A DNA stretch of 52,189 nucleotides from Dongia sedimenti. Its GTDB lineage: Bacteria; Pseudomonadota; Alphaproteobacteria; Dongiales; Dongiaceae. A model generated the notes under the pieces. The model did not search any database. It was given only the letters and a program-made list of their open reading frames with translations, and had not been told where the DNA came from. The position numbers were made by a program, and so were the translations under genes. The stretch is from NCBI GenBank assembly GCA_030715195.1, contig JAUYVI010000013.1, positions 1-52,189 on the forward strand, in the 5' to 3' direction. Positions 6,931 through 15,622 of the stretch are shown one piece after another. Positions within the stretch are counted from its first letter, which is position 1, and every line of letters starts with the position of its first letter.

Positions 6931-8301
6931 TTGATCAACCGACTGCTTGCCCGTGCCGGCTGCCTCGCGGGGGCGGTGGCTGCGGCATTGGTCCAGCCGC
7001 TTCCGGCCGCGGCACAAGGACGCGGTCTCTCGCTGATCCGCGACGCCGAGATCGAGGCGACGATTCGCGCCTATGCCGAGCCGGTGTTCAAGGTGGCCGG
7101 GCTCGACGCCGCGGCGATCAAGGTCCATCTGGTCAACGACAACAGCATCAACGCCTTCGTCACGCCGGGGATGAACATGTTCATCAACACCGGCCTGCTG
7201 ATCCGGGCCGACACGCCCAACCAGGTGATCGGCGTGATCGCGCACGAAACCGGCCATATCGCCGGCGGCCATCTGGTGCGCATCCAGGACGAGCTGCGCA
7301 ACGCGACCATCCAGAGCATCCTGGCGATGATCGCCGGCATCGGCGCGGGTGTCGCGACCGGCAATGCCGGCGTCGGCGCGGGCACGATGATGATGGGCCA
7401 GGGCATGGCGATGCGGAACGTCCTGAAATACAGCCGGACCCAGGAGGCGTCGGCCGACCAGGCCGGCATGGGCTTCCTGGACGACACGCATCAATCGGCG
7501 CGCGGCATGCTGCAATTCTTCGAGAAGCTCGAAAGCCAGATGCTGCTGAACACCAGCAGCCAGGATCCCTATCTGCAGACCCACCCGCTGACCCGCGACC
7601 GCGTCGATTCCGTGCAGCAGCATGTCGATCACTCGCCGTACAGCGACGCCAAGGATCCGCCGGACCTGGTCGAGAAGCACCGGCGCATGCTGGCCAAGCT
7701 GAAGGGATTCCTCTGGCCGCTCGACCAGGTGATGCTGGCCTATCCGAAGACCGACACCTCGCAGCCGGCGCGCTACGCCCGCGCGATCGCCTTCTTCCGG
7801 GTCAGCCGGATGAAGGAGGCGCTGATCCTGATGGACAGCCTGCTGAAGGAATCCCCGGACGATGCCTTCTACATCGAGCAGAAGGGCCAGATCCTGTTCC
7901 AGAACGGCCGCCTCGCCGATGCCCTGCCGCTCTATCAGCGCGCGGTCGAGATCCGCCCGCACGAGGCGCTGCTGCGCCAGGAGCTCGGCCAGGTCCAGCT
8001 CGAGACCGAGGACCAGCGTTACGTGAAGCCGGCGATCGCCAACCTGGAATTCGCGGCCGGCATGCAGGCCAACGATCCGGATGTCTGGCGTCTGCTCGCC
8101 ATCGCCTATGGCCGCGACGGCCAGCTCGCCATGTCGGCGCTCGCCCAGGCGCAGCAGGCGATGGCCGCCGGCGACAAGAAAGAGGCGCGGCTGCAGGCGC
8201 GCCGCGCGCAGAAGGGCCTGCCCAGCGGCTCGCCCGCCTGGATGCAGGCCGATGCCATCATCTCCGCCGCCGGAGGCCCCGACGGCGAGGATGACGAATG
8301 A
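6931..8301 (+). CDS. Periplasmic M48 metalloprotease, BepA-like
   Basis: A 456-residue zinc protease with a TPR tail, the arrangement of BepA/YfgC, which degrades or assists misassembled outer-membrane proteins in the periplasm. A signal peptide is seen at the N-terminus (hydrophobic core then LPAAAQG, cleavage near 29). The zinc motif is H105-E-T-G-H109, with the third ligand probably E172 in EASADQAG; TPR-like helices fill about 260-445. The only fitting start is TTG at 6931 with AGAAGGA nine bases upstream. It is divergent from the gamma-glutamyltransferase-like gene, with the DsbA-like gene 27 bp downstream, so envelope protein quality control is the shared theme. Confidence 0.92.
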   Translation: MINRLLARAGCLAGAVAAALVQPLPAAAQGRGLSLIRDAEIEATIRAYAEPVFKVAGLDAAAIKVHLVNDNSINAFVTPGMNMFINTGLLIRADTPNQVIGVIAHETGHIAGGHLVRIQDELRNATIQSILAMIAGIGAGVATGNAGVGAGTMMMGQGMAMRNVLKYSRTQEASADQAGMGFLDDTHQSARGMLQFFEKLESQMLLNTSSQDPYLQTHPLTRDRVDSVQQHVDHSPYSDAKDPPDLVEKHRRMLAKLKGFLWPLDQVMLAYPKTDTSQPARYARAIAFFRVSRMKEALILMDSLLKESPDDAFYIEQKGQILFQNGRLADALPLYQRAVEIRPHEALLRQELGQVQLETEDQRYVKPAIANLEFAAGMQANDPDVWRLLAIAYGRDGQLAMSALAQAQQAMAAGDKKEARLQARRAQKGLPSGSPAWMQADAIISAAGGPDGEDDE

Positions 8302-8328
8302 ACCGTTCCGTTTTTTGAAGGACTGACG

Positions 8329-9099
8329 ATGAAAACCCTGTTCGCCGCCCCCCGGGCGTTGTTTCTGGCGGCGCTGTTGTTGGCGGCGTTATCGCTTTCG
8401 CTGTTCGCGCCGCGCGCCTCGGCCCAGGAAACCAGCATCACGCCGGGCCAGAAGACCGAGATCGAGAAGATCGTCCATGACTACCTGGTCGAGCATCCGG
8501 AGGTGATCAAGGAGGCGATCCAGGCGCTGCAGGCCAAGGAAGAGCAGAGCAAGGCCGACGCCCAGACCCAGGCGGTGATCGAGAACAAGGACGCGCTGTT
8601 CAACGATCCCGGCACGCCGGTCGCCGGCAATCCCATGGGCGACGTGACCGTGGTCGAGTTCTTCGACTACCACTGCCCCTATTGCAAGGCGGTGGCCTCG
8701 CCGCTGCGGCAGCTCCTGCAGGAGGACAAGGGCGTGCGCCTGGTGCTGAAGGAATTCCCGATCCTCGGCCAGGATTCGATCCTCGCCTCGCATGCGGCGC
8801 TCGCCGCGGTCGGCCAGGGCAAGTATTGGGAGTTCCACCAGGCGCTGATGGAGCATCGCGGCCAGTTCGACATGGACGTGATCAAGACCCTCGCCGCCAA
8901 GGTCGGCCTCGATCCCGCAAAGCTGGAGGCCGATATGGGCAAGCAGCAGATCGAGCCGCTGCTCTCGGCCAACCACAAGCTGGCCCAGACCCTGGATGTC
9001 AGCGCCACCCCGACCTTCGTGATCGGCGACCAGGTGGTCGAAGGCGCGGTGCCGCTCGAGCGGCTGAAGGAGCTCATTCAAAAGGCGCGCGGGAGCTGA
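8329..9099 (+). CDS. DsbA-family thiol:disulfide oxidoreductase
   Basis: A 256-residue secreted thioredoxin-fold protein: signal peptide (cleavage after PRASA near residue 32), a helical N-terminal extension about 40-90, then the thioredoxin fold. The active site is C116-P-Y-C119, and the cis-proline loop SATPTF follows in the last third. The helical N-terminal extension before the fold resembles the ScsC/Com1 group rather than classic DsbA; such proteins form or isomerise disulfides in the periplasm. GAAGGA precedes the ATG. It follows the M48 protease closely and is probably co-transcribed. The aroQ promoter starts about 80 bp downstream. Confidence 0.92.
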   Translation: MKTLFAAPRALFLAALLLAALSLSLFAPRASAQETSITPGQKTEIEKIVHDYLVEHPEVIKEAIQALQAKEEQSKADAQTQAVIENKDALFNDPGTPVAGNPMGDVTVVEFFDYHCPYCKAVASPLRQLLQEDKGVRLVLKEFPILGQDSILASHAALAAVGQGKYWEFHQALMEHRGQFDMDVIKTLAAKVGLDPAKLEADMGKQQIEPLLSANHKLAQTLDVSATPTFVIGDQVVEGAVPLERLKELIQKARGS

Positions 9100-9180
9100 A
9101 TCTCGCCGGCATTTTCCCTGAAAAATGAGGCGGTTGGCCCGGGTGCGCCCGGGGCTTGCCCTGGCAAGAAGGCGGCTTTG

Positions 9181-9209
9181 TTGCGATTGCCGGGAGCGCT
9201 GGCTATAAG
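9181..9209 (+). promoter_or_regulatory. Sigma-70 type promoter for aroQ-accBC
   Basis: TTGCGA (9181-9186) and TATAAG (9204-9209) are separated by exactly 17 bp, the best housekeeping promoter in this area. Transcription should begin near 9216. The short leader then contains an inverted repeat at 9231-9251 (GGACG and CGTCC arms with a T-G pair and C-G pairs inside) directly before the GGGAG ribosome binding site of aroQ, so start access might be modulated by folding. Confidence 0.6.
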
Positions 9210-9263
9210 GGCCGGTCTGTAGGCCCCAGTGGACGTCCCCTGGGGGCGTCCCGGGAGCGATTC

Positions 9264-9773
9264 TTGGCCAAATCCGCAAAACGCGAATCCAGCGATCTCC
9301 TCGTGCTGAACGGGCCGAATCTCAATCTGCTCGGGCGGCGCGAGCCGGAGATCTATGGCCGCGATACGCTCGACGACATCGCCGCCGCGACCAAGGCCCG
9401 CGCCAAGGCGTTCGGCCTGGCCGTCGATTTCCGGCAATCGAACCATGAGGGCGAGCTGGTCACCTGGATCCAGGCGGCGCGCGATTCCACCCGCGGGATC
9501 ATCATCAATCCGGGCGGGCTCAGCCACACCTCGGTGGCGCTGCTCGATGCGCTGGTCTTCACCGAGCTGCCGGTGATCGAGGTGCATCTCTCCAACATCT
9601 TCCGCCGCGAGAGCTTCCGCCATCATTCCTTCGTCAGCAGCGCCGCGCAGGGCGTCATCTGCGGCCTCGGGGCCCAGGGCTATCTGCTGGCGGTCGAAGC
9701 CCTGTCGGGAATCCTGGGGGCCGGCATTCTGAAGAAGCCGGCGGCTGCCAAATCCAAGAAGAGGCGTGCATGA
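9264..9773 (+). CDS. aroQ: Type II 3-dehydroquinate dehydratase
   Basis: Catalyses 3-dehydroquinate to 3-dehydroshikimate, the third step of the shikimate pathway. Family signatures are plain: LNGPNLNLLGRREPEIYG at the N-terminus with the catalytic Tyr, FRQSNHEGELV, INPGGLSHTSVAL, and EVHLSNIFRRESFRHHS. The start is TTG 9264 with GGGAG six bases upstream, giving 169 residues; a longer frame from 9156 would cross the promoter. A lysine-rich C-terminal tail (KKPAAAKSKKRRA) extends beyond the usual dodecameric enzyme of about 150 residues. Its ATGA overlap with accB shows coupling of aromatic amino acid and fatty acid precursor supply in one operon, an order common in alphaproteobacteria. Confidence 0.95.
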   Translation: MAKSAKRESSDLLVLNGPNLNLLGRREPEIYGRDTLDDIAAATKARAKAFGLAVDFRQSNHEGELVTWIQAARDSTRGIIINPGGLSHTSVALLDALVFTELPVIEVHLSNIFRRESFRHHSFVSSAAQGVICGLGAQGYLLAVEALSGILGAGILKKPAAAKSKKRRA

Positions 9774-10213
9774 GCAAGTTCGACGTCGATGAAGCGCTGG
9801 TCCGGAAACTGGCCGCGCTCTTGAAGGATACCGGTCTCAGCGAGATCGAGTTCGAGAGCGAGGGAAAGCGCATCCGCGTCAACTCCGGCGCCGGCGCGGG
9901 CGCCGTGCACTTTCCCGTCGCGACGGCGGCACCGGTCGCCGCGGCACCGGCGGCGGCCGCCAAGCCGGACGGACCGCCGGCGGGCGCGCTCACCTCGCCG
10001 ATGGTCGGCACGGCCTATCTCTCGCCGGAGCCGGGTGCCGCACCCTTCGTCAAGGCGGGCGACCGCGTGAACAAGGGCCAGACCGTGCTGATCATCGAGG
10101 CGATGAAGGTGATGAACCCGATCCAGGCGCCGGTCTCCGGCACCGTGAAGGACATCCTGATCTCCGACGGGCAGCCGGTCGAGTTCGGCGAAGCCCTGAT
10201 GATCATCCAGTGA
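9770..10213 (+). CDS. accB: Acetyl-CoA carboxylase biotin carboxyl carrier protein
   Basis: The 147-residue carrier (BCCP) that bears biotin for acetyl-CoA carboxylase, first committed step of fatty acid synthesis. An N-terminal helical domain (about 1-35) is followed by an Ala/Pro-rich flexible linker (about 38-72) and the biotinyl domain, with the modified lysine K113 in the canonical EAMKVMN motif. The start codon overlaps the aroQ stop (ATGA), and accC follows after 11 bases. Confidence 0.96.
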   Translation: MSKFDVDEALVRKLAALLKDTGLSEIEFESEGKRIRVNSGAGAGAVHFPVATAAPVAAAPAAAAKPDGPPAGALTSPMVGTAYLSPEPGAAPFVKAGDRVNKGQTVLIIEAMKVMNPIQAPVSGTVKDILISDGQPVEFGEALMIIQ

Positions 10214-10224
10214 CCAAGCCGTAA

Positions 10225-11568
10225 ATGTTCGAAAAGGTCCTGATAGCCAATCGCGGCGAGATCGCGCTTCGCATCCATCGCGCCTGCCGCGAGATGGGCA
10301 TCCGCACCGTCGCCGTGCATTCGACCGCCGACGCCGAAGCCATGAACGTGCGCCTGGCCGACGAGAGTGTCTGCATCGGTCCGCCGGCTTCGCGCGATTC
10401 CTATCTCAACATGGCGGCGATCATCTCGGCCGCCACCATCACCGGCGCCGACGCGATCCATCCCGGCATCGGCTTCCTCTCGGAGAACGCCGCCTTCGCC
10501 CAGATGGTCGAGGAGCACGGCATCACCTTCATCGGCCCGTCGCCTGAGCATCTCATCATGATGGGCGACAAGGTGCAGGCGAAGGACGCGGCCAAGCGCT
10601 TCGGCATCCCGGTCGTCCCCGGCTCCGACGGCGAGATCACCGGCGAAGCGGAAGCCAAGCGGATCGCCGGCGAGACCGGCTACCCGGTGCTCATCAAGGC
10701 CGCGGCCGGCGGCGGCGGCAAGGGCATGCGGGTCGCGACCTCCGAAGCGGACCTGATGGCCGCCTATACGATGGCCCGCACCGAGGCCAAGGCCTCGTTC
10801 GGCAACGACGCCGTCTACATGGAGAAGTATCTCTCCCATCCGCGGCACATCGAGATCCAGATCATCGGCGACAGCCACGGCAACGTGGTGCATCTCGGCG
10901 AGCGCGACTGCTCGCTGCAGCGCCGGCATCAGAAGGTGCTGGAAGAAGCGCCCTCGCCGGCCTTGAATGCCGAGCAGCGCGCGCGGATCGGCAAGATCGC
11001 CGCCGATGCGATGCGGAGCATGGGCTACAAATCGGTCGGCACCATCGAGTTCCTGTTCCAGGACGGCGAGTTCTATTTCATCGAGATGAACACAAGGCTG
11101 CAGATCGAGCATCCGGTGACCGAGATGATCACCGGCATCGACCTGGTGCGCGAGCAGATCCGCGTCGCCTCGGGTGCCCCGCTCTCCTTCACCCAGGACG
11201 ACGTCGTCATCAACGGCCACGCGTTCGAATGCCGGATCAACGCCGAGGATCCGGAGACCTTCATGCCCTCGCCCGGCCGGGTCACCGATTTCCATGCCGC
11301 GGGCGGCCTCGGCGTGCGGGTCGATTCCGCGCTCTATTCCGGCTATCGGGTGCCACCCAACTACGACAGCCTGATCGCCAAGCTGGTGGTGCATGGCCGC
11401 ACCCGCAACGAGGCGCTGATGCGGCTGCGCCGGGCGCTGGAAGAAATGGTGATCGGCGGGATCAAGACCAACATCCCGCTGCACAGCCGCCTGATCGCCG
11501 CGCCCGACTTCATCAACGGCGCCTACGATATCCGCTGGCTGGAAAAGTTCGTCGCCGGCGAGATCTGA
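10225..11568 (+). CDS. accC: Acetyl-CoA carboxylase biotin carboxylase subunit
   Basis: ATP-dependent carboxylation of biotin on AccB. The 447-residue protein shows the family's layout: [16 protein letters not shown] at the N-terminus, the glycine-rich ATP-grasp loop [11 protein letters not shown], the HPRHIEIQI segment, [13 protein letters not shown] and [14 protein letters not shown] with the catalytic Glu, Asn and Arg. The usual length is close to 450. The ribosome binding site is poor, so translation probably depends on coupling to accB. No clear terminator follows; 193 bp separate it from aat. Confidence 0.97.
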   Translation: MFEKVLIANRGEIALRIHRACREMGIRTVAVHSTADAEAMNVRLADESVCIGPPASRDSYLNMAAIISAATITGADAIHPGIGFLSENAAFAQMVEEHGITFIGPSPEHLIMMGDKVQAKDAAKRFGIPVVPGSDGEITGEAEAKRIAGETGYPVLIKAAAGGGGKGMRVATSEADLMAAYTMARTEAKASFGNDAVYMEKYLSHPRHIEIQIIGDSHGNVVHLGERDCSLQRRHQKVLEEAPSPALNAEQRARIGKIAADAMRSMGYKSVGTIEFLFQDGEFYFIEMNTRLQIEHPVTEMITGIDLVREQIRVASGAPLSFTQDDVVINGHAFECRINAEDPETFMPSPGRVTDFHAAGGLGVRVDSALYSGYRVPPNYDSLIAKLVVHGRTRNEALMRLRRALEEMVIGGIKTNIPLHSRLIAAPDFINGAYDIRWLEKFVAGEI

Positions 11569-11761
11569 GCGCTGGAGCGTACGCCCGGCGCGCGATTTGG
11601 ATCGAATTTGAGCGAGTGCAGCATAATGCCTCGGGCGGTTCACGTCAGGATGTCAACCCTGTGTGATTCGGAAAGAAATTCGACTCATTCCGGGTGGCGG
11701 ACCGGCGCGCGGCGGTGTTAGCCTTCGCCCAACGGAATGGCATGGACACCGACCAGGATCG

Positions 11762-12424
11762 ATGTCGAACAGGGCGAAGCCGGCCAAGATCACCGCGGAG
11801 ATGCTGCTCCGGGCCTATGCCATCGGCATTTTCCCGATGGCCGAGGCGCGCAACGATCCCGAGCTCTACTGGATCGATCCCGAGGCGCGCGGGATCATTC
11901 CGCTCGATTCCTTCCATGTCTCGCACAGCCTGCGAAAGACCATCCGCAACGGCCCGTTCACGGTGACCTGCGACACGCGGTTCGAGGAGGTGGTCGAGGC
12001 CTGCGCCGCGCCGGCGCCCGGCCGCCGCCAGACCTGGATCAACCAGACGATCTTCGATCTCTGCTGCCAGCTGTTCCGCATGGGCCATGCCCACAGCGTC
12101 GAGACCTGGCGCGACGGCCAGCTGGTCGGCGGGCTCTATGGAATCTCCCTGGGGGGCGCCTTCTTCGGTGAGAGCATGTTCTCGACCGCGACCGATGCCA
12201 GCAAGGTTGCGCTCGTGCATCTGGTGGCGCGGCTGCGGCAGGGCAATTACGGCCTCCTGGACACCCAGTTCGTCACCAAGCATCTCTCCGGCTTCGGCGC
12301 GCTGGAAATCCCGCGCGAGGACTATCGCAAACGGCTGACCGGCGCCCTGGCCCGCCAGGCGCATTTCTCGGTCGATGTGGATCCGGAAGCGATGGACGCG
12401 CTGCTCGGCAAGAAGGGCGCGTAG
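11762..12424 (+). CDS. aat: Leucyl/phenylalanyl-tRNA-protein transferase
   Basis: Transfers Leu or Phe from tRNA to N-terminal Lys or Arg of proteins, marking them for ClpS/ClpAP in the N-degron pathway. Family signatures are [70 protein letters not shown] and LLDTQF. The product has 220 residues. ATG 11762, with AGGA four bases upstream, is chosen over an upstream ATG at 11663 whose extra 33 residues look non-family. The gene converges on the DUF2155 gene with a 3-bp gap. Confidence 0.95.
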   Translation: MSNRAKPAKITAEMLLRAYAIGIFPMAEARNDPELYWIDPEARGIIPLDSFHVSHSLRKTIRNGPFTVTCDTRFEEVVEACAAPAPGRRQTWINQTIFDLCCQLFRMGHAHSVETWRDGQLVGGLYGISLGGAFFGESMFSTATDASKVALVHLVARLRQGNYGLLDTQFVTKHLSGFGALEIPREDYRKRLTGALARQAHFSVDVDPEAMDALLGKKGA

Positions 12425-12427
12425 CCG

Positions 12428-12883
12428 CTATTGCGGCGCGGGCTCCGGCGCCTTCTCGTCCTTGTCCGCCGGCGCCGTGCTCTCGTCCGGGGTGGTCTCG
12501 TCCGCCGGCTTGCCGTCGCCGTTCACGCAGTCGAGCACGATCAGGTCGTAGACCGGGTGCTCCAGCGCCGAGAGCGCCGGGCTCGAGGCGAACATCCAGC
12601 CGCTGAACCGCAGCACCGGCTTCTCGTCGGGCTTGGTCTCGACCACTTCGAGGAAGGCCGCCGCTTCCGGCGCTTCCTCCGGCGGATGCTTGTCACAAGC
12701 CCGCGCGGTGATCTGCAGCGCGCCGAAGGTGACGGTGCCGCCGACCGGAACCTTGATCTGCGAGACCCGGGCCGTGATCTTGTCCAGGCCCTGCAGCAGC
12801 ACGGTGTCCATGGGAATCGCGGCAGCGGGCGTGGTCAGCAGCGCGAGCAGCGCGGCCGCGAGAGAGAACCTGAACAGACTCAT
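12428..12883 (-). CDS. DUF2155 secreted protein
   Basis: A 151-residue exported protein (signal peptide ending TTPAAA, cleavage near residue 22) matching the alphaproteobacterial DUF2155 family: GLDKITARVSQIKVPVG, FGALQITARACDKHPPEE and FSGWMFASSPALSALEHPVYDLIVLDC are the conserved blocks. Two Cys (in ARACDKH and LDCVNG) may form a disulfide. The C-terminal tail is acidic and Pro/Ala-rich, probably disordered. Function is not established; the family usually sits beside complex I accessory, aat and mla-like genes, as here. The start codon overlaps the stop of the 84-residue gene (ATGA), so the two are coupled. Confidence 0.9.
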   Translation of the reverse strand: MSLFRFSLAAALLALLTTPAAAIPMDTVLLQGLDKITARVSQIKVPVGGTVTFGALQITARACDKHPPEEAPEAAAFLEVVETKPDEKPVLRFSGWMFASSPALSALEHPVYDLIVLDCVNGDGKPADETTPDESTAPADKDEKAPEPAPQ

Positions 12884-13134
12884 TTCGGCTTTCGGTAGGG
12901 GTTCTTGAGGCCTTCCAGCATGGCGTTGAAGACGGCGCGAATCTGCACCTCGTCGCAGCCCATCAAGACCGCGTCTTCCAGGGCGTCCTGGGCAAGGCCG
13001 CGGATTTCCTCGAGGTTCTGGTTCAAGACTTTGATTTTTTCAAGGCAGGAGACCGGTTTGCCGTCCGGCTGCTTCCAGGTCGGCGGGGCAAAGCCCCCCT
13101 GGTCGTTCGCGTCCTCGGTCTCGCTCTTGGCCAT
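12880..13134 (-). CDS. Conserved small helical protein, 84 residues
   Basis: A cytoplasmic 84-residue protein with an acidic, polar N-terminus (MAKSETEDANDQGG) and two predicted amphipathic helices (SCLEKIKVLNQNLEEIRGLA and ALEDAVLMGCDEVQIRAVF). I know no named domain, but the coupling to DUF2155 and the position between aat and mlaD suggest a conserved alphaproteobacterial gene. A promoter with a 16-bp spacer ends only about 7 bases before the ATG and there is no ribosome binding site, so the mRNA may be leaderless. Confidence 0.8.
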   Translation of the reverse strand: MAKSETEDANDQGGFAPPTWKQPDGKPVSCLEKIKVLNQNLEEIRGLAQDALEDAVLMGCDEVQIRAVFNAMLEGLKNPYRKPK

Positions 13135-13141
13135 GCACGTT

Positions 13142-13169
13142 ATGTTAGCAGCCGCCCCGGCCCCGACAA
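13142..13169 (-). promoter_or_regulatory. Promoter for the 84-residue/DUF2155 operon
   Basis: On the minus strand TTGTCG (13169-13164) and TAACAT (13147-13142) are 16 bp apart. The start codon lies at 13134, so a transcript beginning seven or eight bases after the -10 box would start at or near the AUG. Confidence 0.45.
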
Positions 13170-13185
13170 GGGCCCGGAAGAACCC

Positions 13186-13653
13186 TTACTGCGTCTTCTC
13201 TTCGTCGCTCTTGCCGCCGCCGGAGATCGCCATGCCGATGATCTTGCCGAGGCTGAGCGCGCCGGTCGCGTAGCGGAAGGTATCGCCCTCCTTCATGATC
13301 GTGTCGTCGCTGCCGAGCTGCAGGTTGACATAGGAATTCCCCAGCAACCCGTCCTGGTCGACATTGGCGCTGGAATCGGTCGGCAGCTGCACGCGCTTGT
13401 CGACGTCGAGGGTGATCACCGCCTGGAACGCCTTGTCATCGAATTCCTGCTTCACCACGGTCCCGACCTTGACGCCGGCGGCACGCACATCGGTGCCGGG
13501 CGTGATCGAGCCGCCCTGGTCGAGCCGCATGATCAGGTGATAGCCGTCGCTGGCCTGTTTGACGCCCGACGCCGAATAGACGATGAACAGGAAAGCCGCG
13601 GCGGCCAGCAGCACGACGGCGCCCATCACGGTTTCCAGCACATTGCGCTGCAT
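13186..13653 (-). CDS. mlaD: MlaD-type outer-membrane lipid asymmetry protein
   Basis: A 155-residue MCE-domain protein, the inner-membrane-anchored substrate-binding component of the Mla phospholipid transport system. One N-terminal membrane helix (TVMGAVVLLAAAAFLFIVYSA, about 8-28) is followed by the MCE domain: LIMRLDQGGSITPGTDVRAAGVKVGTV, then a strand-rich part with LPTDSSANVDQDGLLGNSYVNLQLG. The usual MlaD length is about 150-180. The partner permease, ATPase and MlaC are not in the window, so this is a solo copy or split from its operon. A purine-rich ribosome binding site (AGGGGAGAG) precedes the ATG. Confidence 0.92.
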   Translation of the reverse strand: MQRNVLETVMGAVVLLAAAAFLFIVYSASGVKQASDGYHLIMRLDQGGSITPGTDVRAAGVKVGTVVKQEFDDKAFQAVITLDVDKRVQLPTDSSANVDQDGLLGNSYVNLQLGSDDTIMKEGDTFRYATGALSLGKIIGMAISGGGKSDEEKTQ

Positions 13654-13727
13654 CTCTCTCGCTCTCCCCTCAGGAGCGCGCCGCCTCGATCTCCGGGCGG
13701 CGCTGCTCGCACTCCGTTGTTAGACGA

Positions 13728-14081
13728 TCAGGCCGGCGTCCAGGGCTCGTAATCGCCGGTCGCCTTGGCGCGATGCCCGCCCATCGAGGTGTGGCCCGGC
13801 GGCAGATAGGCCTGGCTGGTTCCGGTCAGGTTCGGCAGATGCGGCTTCTGCCAGGGCTTGGGCCGGCTGCCCTGCACGGGCGGCTGTCCGACGTGCGAAT
13901 GCAGCCAGGCATGCCATTCCGGCGGCACCTTGCTCGCCTCCGGGGCGCCCTTGTAGAGCACCCAGCGGCGCTCCCGCTTCTTTCCCTTGTTCCGGCGGTC
14001 GACGTAATAGCGGTTGCCGAACGAATCCGTCCCGACCAGTTCGCCGTGGAGGCGCGTGAAAAGCCAAGTGCCGAACGACAT
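13728..14081 (-). CDS. NDUFA12-family complex I subunit
   Basis: A 117-residue homologue of the eukaryotic complex I accessory subunit NDUFA12 (B17.2), which alphaproteobacteria share with mitochondria. Conserved features are the N-terminal GTWLFTRLHGELVGTDSFGNRYY, ERRWVLYKG, VPPEWHAWLH and the C-terminal YEPWTP. It binds the peripheral arm of NADH:ubiquinone oxidoreductase at the matrix/cytoplasm side. The start at 14081 has CGGAG upstream; a longer open frame to 14180 adds a Pro/Arg-rich stretch absent from the family. Confidence 0.94.
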   Translation of the reverse strand: MSFGTWLFTRLHGELVGTDSFGNRYYVDRRNKGKKRERRWVLYKGAPEASKVPPEWHAWLHSHVGQPPVQGSRPKPWQKPHLPNLTGTSQAYLPPGHTSMGGHRAKATGDYEPWTPA

Positions 14082-14187
14082 GGGACTCCGAAGGTTGGGA
14101 ACGAGCCTGAAATCGGCCGGCACTATAGCCAGCGCCGGACAGCGAGGCAAGGCAGCCGGAACCCGGGGGAAACGGCGCAAACGCCCG

Positions 14188-14706
14188 TCATTCCAGGGAT
14201 TTTTGCATCACCAGGGTGGTCGGCTGGGCGTAGCCGGGATGGCTCTCCCGCGCCGTTTCCCGATAGCCCAGGGACCGGAACAGGGCGATGTTCCCGGTGA
14301 GCACGATGCGGACCTGGATCTCGACGACCCTCAGGCCCCGCTCACGGACGAAATCCTCGCCCGCCACCATCAGCCGCCGCGCCAGGCCGCGGCGCCGCAA
14401 GGCGGGATCCACCGCCAGACGGCCCAGATAACCCATGGGATAGCCGCGATCGTCCTTCAACTCCGCGATGATACAGCCGACCGGTCGATCGTTCTCGACC
14501 GCCAGGAATCCGCCGCCGCCGCGGAGCTTCTCGGCGATCATCGCTTCGGTCTCGACGAACACGCTCGATTCCGGCCGCAGCACGCCGCGATATTCGGCGA
14601 AGGCGCGGCGCATGACACCGAGCAGCAGTTCGGCTTCCGCGGGCGCAGCAGGACGGATCACGATCGCTCCGAGCATGGCTGGACAGTAGCGGAACCGCCG
14701 TTCCAT
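14188..14706 (-). CDS. GNAT family N-acetyltransferase
   Basis: A 172-residue acetyl-CoA dependent N-acetyltransferase. The core motif A is DPALRRRGLARRLM (the R/Q-x-x-G-x-G/A acetyl-CoA loop), preceded by the beta-4 strand GYLGRLAV and followed by FVRERGLRVVEIQV and NIALFRSLGYRE. Substrate is unknown. Start codons at 14706 and 14676 (MLGAIVIRPA) are both possible; 14706 has AAGGCGG in the right place. It is divergent from the DMT transporter, and their 5' ends are only about 28 bp apart. Confidence 0.85.
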   Translation of the reverse strand: MERRFRYCPAMLGAIVIRPAAPAEAELLLGVMRRAFAEYRGVLRPESSVFVETEAMIAEKLRGGGGFLAVENDRPVGCIIAELKDDRGYPMGYLGRLAVDPALRRRGLARRLMVAGEDFVRERGLRVVEIQVRIVLTGNIALFRSLGYRETARESHPGYAQPTTLVMQKSLE

Positions 14707-14734
14707 AGTCAGCCGCCTTTCCGGGGGGAATTCT

Positions 14735-15622
14735 CTGAGCAACGAAAATCAGCGGCGCTATGCGATCGGCCTGGTGCTGATCCTGCTCTGCGCCGTGTTC
14801 TTCAGCCTGATCACCACCTTCTCGAGACTCGCCTATGACGCGGGCGCCAATCCGCTCACCCTGGTCGAGGCGCGCTCGGCCGCCTTCGTGATCGTGATCG
14901 GCGCGTTCCAGCTGGTCGCGCGCCGGTCCCTCGCGCTGCCGCGACGCACGCTGATCGCCACCTTCCCGATGTCCGTCGGGATCATGCTGATGTCGATCGG
15001 CTATCTGGCCTCGGTCTACTTCATCAAGGTCAGCCTGGCGGTCGTGATCCTCTACAGCTTCCCGCTGCTGGTCGCCCTGCTCGCCGCCGTTTCGGGACGC
15101 GAGCGCATTGCGCTGCCGAAAGCCCTGGCCATGCTGGTCGCCTTCGGCGGATTGGTCATGGCGATCGGGCTCGAGACCGAGAGCGTCGACTGGCGCGGCG
15201 TCGCCCTGGTCCTGATGGCGGCCCTGGGGATCGCGGGCAACCTCACCTTCAGCGGCCCCTATCTCGACGGAGTCGACAGCCTGACCGTCAATGTCTGGAA
15301 CAATTTCTGGGGCGCGGTGGTCCTGGGCGCCTATCTGGCGCTCGCTTCGGGCGTCGCCCTGCCGGAAACCGGCCAGGGCTGGGCGGCGCTCGGCGCCGTG
15401 ATCGGCTGCTATGTCGTGGGGCTGGCCTGCATGTTCGGCGCGCTCAAATACCTGCCGCCGAGCCAGGCCGCGGTCATGCTGAACCTCGAACCGGTGATCT
15501 CGATCACCGTCGCCGGCCTGCTGCTCCACGAGGTCACCCACCTGCTGCAATGGTTGGGCGTCCTTATCATGTTGGGCGCATTGTGTTTTTCGGCGCTGCG
15601 CGGGGCCAAGTCAGAAGCCTGA
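14735..15622 (+). CDS. EamA/DMT-superfamily transporter
   Basis: Inner-membrane exporter-like protein with ten predicted helices in two EamA repeats; the second repeat ends with LLHEVTHLLQWLGVLIMLG. Substrate cannot be told; relatives export amino acids or metabolites. No ATG is available near the N-terminus. CTG at 14735, with GGGGGG five bases upstream, gives an N-terminus (SNENQRRYAIGLVLILLC) with a polar head before helix 1, as usual in the family (295 residues). The conventional alternative, GTG 14774, would start inside helix 1 and has no ribosome binding site. A short hairpin with a T-run overlaps the stop. Confidence 0.85.
   Translation: MSNENQRRYAIGLVLILLCAVFFSLITTFSRLAYDAGANPLTLVEARSAAFVIVIGAFQLVARRSLALPRRTLIATFPMSVGIMLMSIGYLASVYFIKVSLAVVILYSFPLLVALLAAVSGRERIALPKALAMLVAFGGLVMAIGLETESVDWRGVALVLMAALGIAGNLTFSGPYLDGVDSLTVNVWNNFWGAVVLGAYLALASGVALPETGQGWAALGAVIGCYVVGLACMFGALKYLPPSQAAVMLNLEPVISITVAGLLLHEVTHLLQWLGVLIMLGALCFSALRGAKSEA

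Noticed and set aside
6790-7962. Extension of the gamma-glutamyltransferase-like frame to 7962
   Set aside because: The extra part is antisense to the M48 protease and has no family character. A good ribosome binding site marks the start at 6789.
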